Positions 40,468-47,115 of a stretch of DNA of 47,115 nt are shown in pieces. The number at the start of each line of letters is the position of its first letter. Position 1 is the first letter of the stretch. Source of the DNA: an uncultured Gammaproteobacteria bacterium (GTDB lineage: Bacteria; Pseudomonadota; Gammaproteobacteria; PS1; Pseudothioglobaceae); NCBI GenBank assembly GCA_913047325.1, contig CAJWTP010000006.1, positions 1-47,115 of the forward strand, given 5' to 3'. A program made the translations under genes and the position numbers. The notes beneath the pieces are model-generated. The model was not told the origin of the DNA. It saw only the letters and a list, made by a program, of their open reading frames with translations, and did not search any database.

Positions 40468-40490
40468 TGAAACACAACCAAGGAAATAAA

Positions 40491-41984
40491 ATGACCACAT
40501 TGCAACACATCATCGACGGAAAAAACGTCACCGGTACTTCAGAAACTTTGTTTGACATATATGACCCTTCAACCGGGAAGACAACAAAGAAAATAAAAGG
40601 TGCGAGTGCTAATGACGTACAAAAAGCTGTTAAGATTGCGAACGAAAAGTTTACCTCCTGGTCGCAAGTAACACCGTCAAAACGTGCGCAAATCATGTTT
40701 AATTATCGTGACCTAATCATTAAAAATACCGATGAACTAGCTAAACTAATCTCACAAGAGCACGGCAAGACCTTCGCTGACGCTAAGGGTGAGGTGGGTA
40801 GAGGTTTAGAAATAGTTGAGTACTGTACTGCAATCAACAATCACCTTAAATCGGACTTTACTGCAGACGTTTCAACAGGCATTGATAGCCATAATGTTCG
40901 CCAGCCACTTGGCGTTTGCGCTGGTATTGTGCCTTTTAACTTTCCGGCAATGGTCCCGATGTGGATGTATCCAGTAGCAATATCATGTGGCAACACTTTT
41001 GTTTTAAAACTATCAGAAAAAGTACCTTCATGTGGATTAAGATTGACCGAATTAATGCAAGAAGCTGGTCTTCCAGCGGGTGTTCTAAATACTATTGTTG
41101 GTGACAAAGAGGCAGTCGATGAAATACTTACAAACCCACTAGTTCGTGCGGTCAGTTTTGTCGGCTCTACACCTGTAGGTGAGTACATCTATCAAGAAGG
41201 TTCACGCCACAATAAACGCGTACAGGCTCTTTGTGGTGCAAAAAATCATATGATCGTGATGCCGGATGCGGATTTGGAACAAAGCACAGATGCCATTATT
41301 GGCGCAGCCTATGGCTCAGCTGGCGAAAGATGTATGGCAATCTCGGTAGTTGTAGCTGTTGGTGATGAGACTGCCGATCAACTCATTGAATCCCTAGCGC
41401 CAAAAATTAAATCTTTAAATATTGGCGCTTATGATGAACCTAATGTAGAAATGGGTCCGGTAATCTCTAAGGAGAGTCAAGAAAAAATACTATCCTATAT
41501 CGAGTCTGGCATTGATGACGGGGCAGAACTGAAAGTTGATGGCAGATCCGCAACCGAAAAAGACGGCTTCTTCATTGGAGGCTGCTTGTTCGACAAAGTA
41601 ACCCCGAATATGTCAATTTACACCGATGAAATTTTTGGCCCTGTTCTGTCCATTGTAAGAGTGTCAACTTACGATGAAGCATTGGCGCTTGTCAATGATC
41701 ACGAATATGGCAACGGTACAGCTATATTCACTCGCGACGGTGACACTGCACGCCACTTCACTTCAAACGTTAAGGTCGGTATGGTCGGAGTTAATATCCC
41801 AATCCCTGTCCCGGTTGCGATGCACAGCTTTGGTGGCTGGAAGCGTTCACTTTTTGGTGGTTCCTCAATTCATGGCATGGAGGGTGTGCGCTTTTACACC
41901 CAGCTCAAAACCGTCACCTCAAGATGGCCTTCAGGCATCCGGAAAGGCGCCCAGTTCCATTTTAAAAGTGGCAAAGACGTTTAG
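40491..41984 (+). CDS. iolA: Methylmalonate/malonate-semialdehyde dehydrogenase (acylating)
   Basis: ALDH superfamily; likely ATG 40491 (RBS aaggaa); QPLGVCAGIVPFNFPAMVPMWMYPVAISCGNTFVLKLSEKVPS; GSAGERCMAISVVV. Confidence 0.9.
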   Translation: MTTLQHIIDGKNVTGTSETLFDIYDPSTGKTTKKIKGASANDVQKAVKIANEKFTSWSQVTPSKRAQIMFNYRDLIIKNTDELAKLISQEHGKTFADAKGEVGRGLEIVEYCTAINNHLKSDFTADVSTGIDSHNVRQPLGVCAGIVPFNFPAMVPMWMYPVAISCGNTFVLKLSEKVPSCGLRLTELMQEAGLPAGVLNTIVGDKEAVDEILTNPLVRAVSFVGSTPVGEYIYQEGSRHNKRVQALCGAKNHMIVMPDADLEQSTDAIIGAAYGSAGERCMAISVVVAVGDETADQLIESLAPKIKSLNIGAYDEPNVEMGPVISKESQEKILSYIESGIDDGAELKVDGRSATEKDGFFIGGCLFDKVTPNMSIYTDEIFGPVLSIVRVSTYDEALALVNDHEYGNGTAIFTRDGDTARHFTSNVKVGMVGVNIPIPVPVAMHSFGGWKRSLFGGSSIHGMEGVRFYTQLKTVTSRWPSGIRKGAQFHFKSGKDV

Positions 41985-42014
41985 CTAGAAGAAATATCAT
42001 TAATTAAACATTTT

Positions 42015-45000
42015 CTACAAAGCCAAAAGATTTGCATTGCCACCAGATGCCGTAGTGTCTATCGTCACTACACGCTCGTTGACTAATCGCCAAGGTTCGA
42101 AGATTGAGTCGATGACCGGGATAATATCTTGTCTATTTTCTAGTTCAGTCTCAACTGACATCAAGTCACCGAAATAGAATATGGCATGATATTTGTCACT
42201 GACAAGCAGGTCTGGGCTTGGCCCTTTCTCTAGCCTAACAATACTTTTTTCTGCAAAACCCAGACCAACCAATGAAGAGTAATCTTTTTCGCTCAATAGA
42301 GCGATAACACTGTTTCCAAGAGCTAAAGATATTATTGCTTGCTCAAGAGCATCGCTCGATGCTGGGCCCAAACAAAGCACGCAGCCCTTGGCATGGTAGC
42401 TAAGCTCGTTAGACTCTCCTGTCGGACCTGGCAATGAATGTTTAGAAGTGAATGCTTGAATTGTTTCAATCAAAAAATCGAAAAATCTAGAATCTATTGC
42501 CGAAAAACTATGTTTCAGCTTGGCTAATAAATTGTCGTCAAATTTTATTTGAGGGGCGGCCAATTCATCCATATTAATTAAACACTCGTAAAGCTCTAGT
42601 GGCAGATCATTTGCGCTTCCGCAGGAGAGGCTTTGGCTATAACCGTGAAGCGAATGCAGGCCGCCAGCTTTTGGCCCTGTGCCAGACAAACCCTCGCCAC
42701 CAAAGGGCTGTGAACCTACAATAGCGCCTACCTGGTTACGGTTAACGTAGATATTGCCCGCATTAACCCTGCCTATGACTTCGTCGACTTGTTGTTTGAT
42801 TCGAGAATGAATGCCGAATGTCAAACCATAGCCTTTAGCATTTAACTGGTCAATCTTGTCACTCAAGTCGTTGACACTATAACGGATGACATGAAGTATT
42901 GGACCAAAAAACTCTTCATTGAGCTCATCAAGAGACTCAAGATGGATGATAGTTGGACTAACAAAGTAGCCATCACTGTTGGCATTGTTGATCTCTGCGA
43001 TAACCTTATTTTGCTTCCTAGCTTGGTCTATATGTCTTTGCAGTCTTGTTTGCGCTTCAGCATTGATGACTGGGCCGCAGTCTGTATCCAAAAACCTTGG
43101 ATTGCCGAGACTTAGCTCCAGCATCGCTCCCTTTATCATTAGAACGGTATCATCAAAACACTCGTCCTGAATAAGGAGTATTCTGAGCGCGGAACAGCGC
43201 TGACCGGCACTCTTGAATGCACTATCAAGGACATCTCGAGCGACCTGTTCACTGAGTGCTGTCGAGTCAACCACCATAGCGTTTAGGCCGCCCGTCTCGG
43301 CAATCATTCTGGCACTGGCATTGTTATTCATCAACAGGTTGCTCTTGATAAGCTTAGCCACCTGGGTTGATCCGGTAAAGGCGACCCCGGCAATATCTGG
43401 TCGACTTGTGAGATAGGAGCCCACCTCGGGGCCTGTCCCCAGACATAACTGCAGAACTCCCAACGGTATGCCCGCCTCAATTAATAATTGTGACGCTCTA
43501 TAGGCTATCAGAGAGGTGCTCTCGGCGGGTTTGGCGATAACACAATTACCTGCGGACAATGCGGCCGCTATCTGGCCAGTAAAAATTGCCAGCGGAAAAT
43601 TCCAGGGACTTATACAGACAAAAACGCCAAGTGCTTCGCGCTCATTCGGCATCACTATTTGCCCAAGTTTGGCGTAATAGCGCAAGAAGTCGACCGCCTC
43701 TCGCACCTCGTCTACAGCGTCTTGATAAGTTTTTCCCGCTTCCCTCATCGCTAAAACCATTAACTCTGCTAGATTAGTCTCATAAAGGTCTGCTGCACGA
43801 TTTAAACTCTGAAGAATTTCATCCTGGTTTTGTCTACTCTCAGGAAAGGCACTTGTTGCTCTCTCCAGGCATTGATCTATCTGTTTATTGGTGGCATAAA
43901 TTACAGCACCGACCTCGTCAGAGTTGTCAGCTGGATTTATTACTCGTTGTATGTCATCCCCTTTTACGTCAACCTTATCAATGATGGATTTTGCATGCCA
44001 TTTATACTCAAGCCATCTTTGCTGTTGCTTATATAGACGATCAACCTCGTCTTGCTCTGATAGTATGACGCTTTTCGAGTTATGACGAATGCTTTTATAG
44101 ATATCTTTTGGCAAGGGTATAAGCGGATGAGAAGTCTGCGGATCCTTTTCAACTTGGCTCAAAACGTCAGACGCCAAATCTATTGGACTAATGCTTTTGT
44201 CAAACAGGTGATTGATAAATGAACTGTTGGCGCCATTTTCAAGTAATCGTCTCATCAGATATGCCAGTAAGTCTTTATTGCTGCCGACCGGTGCATAGAC
44301 TCTGGTTATCACCCCATACTGACTTGCTATGAGTTTGTGCAGAGACTCGCCCATGCCGTGCAGGCGTTGAATCTCGAAACCAGACTTATCGCCAGCTATT
44401 TCACAAACACTCACCAAGGTGTGGGCATTGTGACTGGCAAATTGGGGATAAATATAGTCGCGCATACTCACCAGCTTTTGCGCACAAACAAGATAGGAGT
44501 AGTCGGTATTGGCTTTTTTTGTGAACACCGGATAATCAACATCCCCTAACACTTGGGCCTGCTTGATTTCACTGTCCCAATAGGCTCCCTTGACTAAACG
44601 CAACATGATTGATAAATTATTTTTCTGACACTGGGCATAAAGCCAGTCCAAAACATGAGGAGCGCGCTTTTGATATGCCTGAACAACAACACCAAAACCT
44701 CCCCATTTAGAATTCGCCATAGTATTCATAATTGCGCCAATAACATCGAGCGATATATCGAGGCGCTCTGACTCTTCAGCGTCGATGTTGATGGCGACAT
44801 TGTATTTTTCAGCAATCTTGACTAGCTCTGTGATTCTAGGCACTAGTTCTTTCAAGACACGATCCTTATGGGCAAAGTTATAGGTTGGATGCAGCGCAGA
44901 AAGTTTTACCGAAATACCATTAGCCATTATGGTTTCGGCTCCATTGCTGCTCTCGCCAATCACCGTTAATGCATGTTTATAGGCCAGAAAGTATCGATCA

Positions 45001-45629
45001 GCATCTGCCCTTGTCCATGCAGCCTCACCAAGCATATCAAAAGAATGAATATCGCCTTTATTCTTAGATATTGCGCTTTCAATGTCCTCTGAAAAAACGA
45101 ACTGGGAGCCAAAAAATTTCATAACGCTGCTTGCACTAAAACGAATCCCAGGTCTGGATAAAATATCAAGTGCGTGCTTAATGCGCCCCCTGATGGACTC
45201 GTTGTGGCCATGACTAATCATCATATCGGCAATACTAAGCGCGAGTGTTGCTAAACTTACAATTGAAGATTTTCCACCTTGTAGGTGTTTCGACCAAGCC
45301 TTATTTGAAATTTTGTCGGCGAAAAGCTTGTCTCTTGTTTTGTTGTCGGGCACTCGCAAAAAAGACTCAGCCAAGGTCATTAGTGACAGCCCTTCCTCAG
45401 TATTGAGATTGTACTCAGCTATAAACTGTGAAAGTAAATCTGGCCTTCTGGATTGACGTAAATTTTCGATTAGTTCAGCCGTTTTCGCGCTAACTATGGC
45501 TCTTTGCTTGGAACTGGTATTTTCGATAGCCATCAGCTCTGACAATGCCCGTTTTTCTTCCATCACCCGCGCATTTCTCACGATTTGACGCAAATCACTG
45601 TAATCAGTAGACAATTCTTTATGAGTCAT
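42015..45629 (-). CDS. putA: Bifunctional proline dehydrogenase / L-glutamate gamma-semialdehyde dehydrogenase
   Basis: 1204 aa; PRODH ([37 protein letters not shown]), ALDH domain ([48 protein letters not shown]), C-terminal ALDH-like extension. No obvious N-terminal RHH domain. Confidence 0.95.
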   Translation of the reverse strand: MTHKELSTDYSDLRQIVRNARVMEEKRALSELMAIENTSSKQRAIVSAKTAELIENLRQSRRPDLLSQFIAEYNLNTEEGLSLMTLAESFLRVPDNKTRDKLFADKISNKAWSKHLQGGKSSIVSLATLALSIADMMISHGHNESIRGRIKHALDILSRPGIRFSASSVMKFFGSQFVFSEDIESAISKNKGDIHSFDMLGEAAWTRADADRYFLAYKHALTVIGESSNGAETIMANGISVKLSALHPTYNFAHKDRVLKELVPRITELVKIAEKYNVAINIDAEESERLDISLDVIGAIMNTMANSKWGGFGVVVQAYQKRAPHVLDWLYAQCQKNNLSIMLRLVKGAYWDSEIKQAQVLGDVDYPVFTKKANTDYSYLVCAQKLVSMRDYIYPQFASHNAHTLVSVCEIAGDKSGFEIQRLHGMGESLHKLIASQYGVITRVYAPVGSNKDLLAYLMRRLLENGANSSFINHLFDKSISPIDLASDVLSQVEKDPQTSHPLIPLPKDIYKSIRHNSKSVILSEQDEVDRLYKQQQRWLEYKWHAKSIIDKVDVKGDDIQRVINPADNSDEVGAVIYATNKQIDQCLERATSAFPESRQNQDEILQSLNRAADLYETNLAELMVLAMREAGKTYQDAVDEVREAVDFLRYYAKLGQIVMPNEREALGVFVCISPWNFPLAIFTGQIAAALSAGNCVIAKPAESTSLIAYRASQLLIEAGIPLGVLQLCLGTGPEVGSYLTSRPDIAGVAFTGSTQVAKLIKSNLLMNNNASARMIAETGGLNAMVVDSTALSEQVARDVLDSAFKSAGQRCSALRILLIQDECFDDTVLMIKGAMLELSLGNPRFLDTDCGPVINAEAQTRLQRHIDQARKQNKVIAEINNANSDGYFVSPTIIHLESLDELNEEFFGPILHVIRYSVNDLSDKIDQLNAKGYGLTFGIHSRIKQQVDEVIGRVNAGNIYVNRNQVGAIVGSQPFGGEGLSGTGPKAGGLHSLHGYSQSLSCGSANDLPLELYECLINMDELAAPQIKFDDNLLAKLKHSFSAIDSRFFDFLIETIQAFTSKHSLPGPTGESNELSYHAKGCVLCLGPASSDALEQAIISLALGNSVIALLSEKDYSSLVGLGFAEKSIVRLEKGPSPDLLVSDKYHAIFYFGDLMSVETELENRQDIIPVIDSIFEPWRLVNERVVTIDTTASGGNANLLAL

Positions 45630-45695
45630 GTTATAAATTTTGCTATTCTTTACAAACTATATGTTAGCGAATATTTCTACAATAAAATAAAAAAA

Positions 45696-45718
45696 AATTC
45701 TTGACATATACAAGAATT
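45696..45718. promoter_or_regulatory. Perfect inverted repeat in putA / methyltransferase divergent promoter, overlapping a TTGACA -35-like box
   Basis: AATTCTTG (45696-45703) - acatata - CAAGAATT (45711-45718); TTGACA at 45701-45706. Confidence 0.55.
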
Positions 45719-45762
45719 AGGAACAAAATTCGGCGATATTATATACCTTAGATTATTCACAA

Positions 45763-47115
45763 ATGGTTAGAAGAAAATCAGGCGGAAGAGAGGCCAGAAT
45801 AGCCTTAAGAAGTGCGCCACTAGCTAAAGAAGAAAGGCCCGTCAGACCTGGTGAAATAGGGGGCAGCTATAAGCCCCTGACACAGCCTCAAATGGAGGCC
45901 ATTGAAGAAAATGTCTTCCGAATTCTTGAGGAGATTGGTTTTAATGACGCCACCCCTCATTGCGTTGAAAAGTGCGTCGCAGTGGGCGCAATCATGGGTA
46001 ACGATGGTCGACTAAGAATGCCAAGAGAGATAGTAAAAAAGGCTATGAATCAGTCCCAGAGGAACTTGACTCTTTACGGCCAATCTAGTGAACATGATTT
46101 GGATTTGAGTGGGTCAAAAGTGCACTTCTCCACTGCAGGTGCGGCTGTATTGGTTGCAGATACTGAAAACAATAACTATAGAGAATCCACCAGTCAGGAT
46201 CTATATGACATGGCCCGAATTACTGACAAATGTGAACATATCCATATGTTTCAAAGAACCTGCGTGCTGCGGGATATTAGTGATCCATTTGACCTAGATC
46301 TGAATTCGATTTATTGCTCAGTCATGGGTACCCAAAAACACATCGGAATAAGCTTCACTGAGGCAAGGCATGTGGAGGCAGGACTTGAGATGCTTCATAT
46401 CATTGCTGGCAGTGAGAGTGATTGGCGAGCAAGACCATTTGTGAGCATGAGTAACTGCTTTGTGGTTCCCCCTATGAAGTTTGCTGAAGAGTCTTTAGAA
46501 TGTTTACGAGTTGGGGTTGAAGGCGGGATGCCTATCCTACTTTTATCAGCCGCTCAGGCTGGCGCCACTGCACCGCCACTATTACCAGGAGTTGTCTCTC
46601 AAGCTTGGGCGGAATGTCTAGGGGGCTTAGTTTACGTTAATGCGATTAAACCTGGCGCGCCAGCAATTCTGGGGACTTGGCCATTTGTCTCAGATCTTCG
46701 CACTGGAGCGATGTGTGGCGGGTCACCGGAACAAGGCTTAATTTCTGCTGCTTGCGCCCAAATGGGAATTTATTTTGATTTGCCAACAGGCACTGTCGCA
46801 GGTATGACGGATGCAAAGTTTCCTGACTACCAGGCAGGAACAGAGCGTGCCTCCACCCATGTAGCAGCTGCCATGGCGGGGGCAAACATTGTTTACGAGT
46901 CAGCGGGTATGTACGCCAGCCTTTTGGGCACTTGTCCTGAGAGTTTGTTGCTTGACAATGATTTTTTAGGAGCTTCTATGAGAATGACAAAAGGTTTCAG
47001 TGATGTCAGCAAAGAATCATTATGCTTCGAAGCTGTCAAAGATGTTTGCCTGAATAATCTTGGCCACTACCTAGGCTCTGAACAAACAATCAATGTTATG
47101 CAGAGCGAATATATT
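45763..47115 (+). CDS. Trimethylamine methyltransferase (MttB) family protein, truncated by window end
   Basis: 451 codons open to the window end, ATG 45763 (MVRRKSGGREARIALRSAPLAKEERPVRPGEIGGSYKPLTQPQMEAIEENVFRILEEIGFNDATPHC). Not in the ORF track. No in-frame stop (so no TAG) in the visible part. Confidence 0.88.
   Translation, partial: MVRRKSGGREARIALRSAPLAKEERPVRPGEIGGSYKPLTQPQMEAIEENVFRILEEIGFNDATPHCVEKCVAVGAIMGNDGRLRMPREIVKKAMNQSQRNLTLYGQSSEHDLDLSGSKVHFSTAGAAVLVADTENNNYRESTSQDLYDMARITDKCEHIHMFQRTCVLRDISDPFDLDLNSIYCSVMGTQKHIGISFTEARHVEAGLEMLHIIAGSESDWRARPFVSMSNCFVVPPMKFAEESLECLRVGVEGGMPILLLSAAQAGATAPPLLPGVVSQAWAECLGGLVYVNAIKPGAPAILGTWPFVSDLRTGAMCGGSPEQGLISAACAQMGIYFDLPTGTVAGMTDAKFPDYQAGTERASTHVAAAMAGANIVYESAGMYASLLGTCPESLLLDNDFLGASMRMTKGFSDVSKESLCFEAVKDVCLNNLGHYLGSEQTINVMQSEYI

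Noticed and set aside
40841-41188. 115-aa minus-strand ORF inside iolA
   Set aside because: Antisense to the conserved ALDH domain; no independent support.
41674-41988. 104-aa plus-strand ORF overlapping the 3' end of iolA
   Set aside because: Out-of-frame overlap with the conserved IolA C-terminus; no homology recognised.

Overview
The window reads as a low-GC, probably marine, gammaproteobacterial-type locus packed with catabolic operons. This assignment comes from gene content and protein sequence only; no database search was run. In order: (i) a partial SnoaL-like ORF and a hotdog thioesterase-like gene. (ii) A sulfonate operon matching 2,3-dihydroxypropane-1-sulfonate (DHPS)/sulfolactate degradation: suyA, suyB, comC-like, hpsN-like, an SDR, a Zn-alcohol dehydrogenase and a GntR/UTRA regulator. 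It faces a TRAP transporter operon ending in a DUF924 gene. (iii) A GMC (choline dehydrogenase-like) oxidoreductase and an ABC-2/YhgE-like membrane protein. (iv) A class I glutamine amidotransferase, a LysR regulator, an N-formylglutamate amidohydrolase-family gene and a peptide/opine-type ABC transporter. (v) A DUF6279-like lipoprotein and a DAHP synthase. (vi) A large inositol catabolic operon with an ABC importer, iolG, an RpiR regulator, iolB, an iolC-DUF2090 fusion, iolD, a phytanoyl-CoA dioxygenase-family (PhyH) gene and iolE. It is followed by a second dehydrogenase/kinase/IolB-like/class II aldolase module and iolA. (vii) putA, divergent from an MttB-family methyltransferase cut by the window end. 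The most interesting signals are the duplicated inositol module with an embedded PhyH oxygenase, a terminator-like hairpin 19 bp upstream of the inositol binding-protein start, strong hairpins directly after all three binding-protein genes, recurrent CTTATAA motifs in the amidohydrolase region, and a near-perfect 31-bp tandem duplication across an ABC-ATPase stop codon. No rRNA, tRNA, CRISPR or transposase was recognised.
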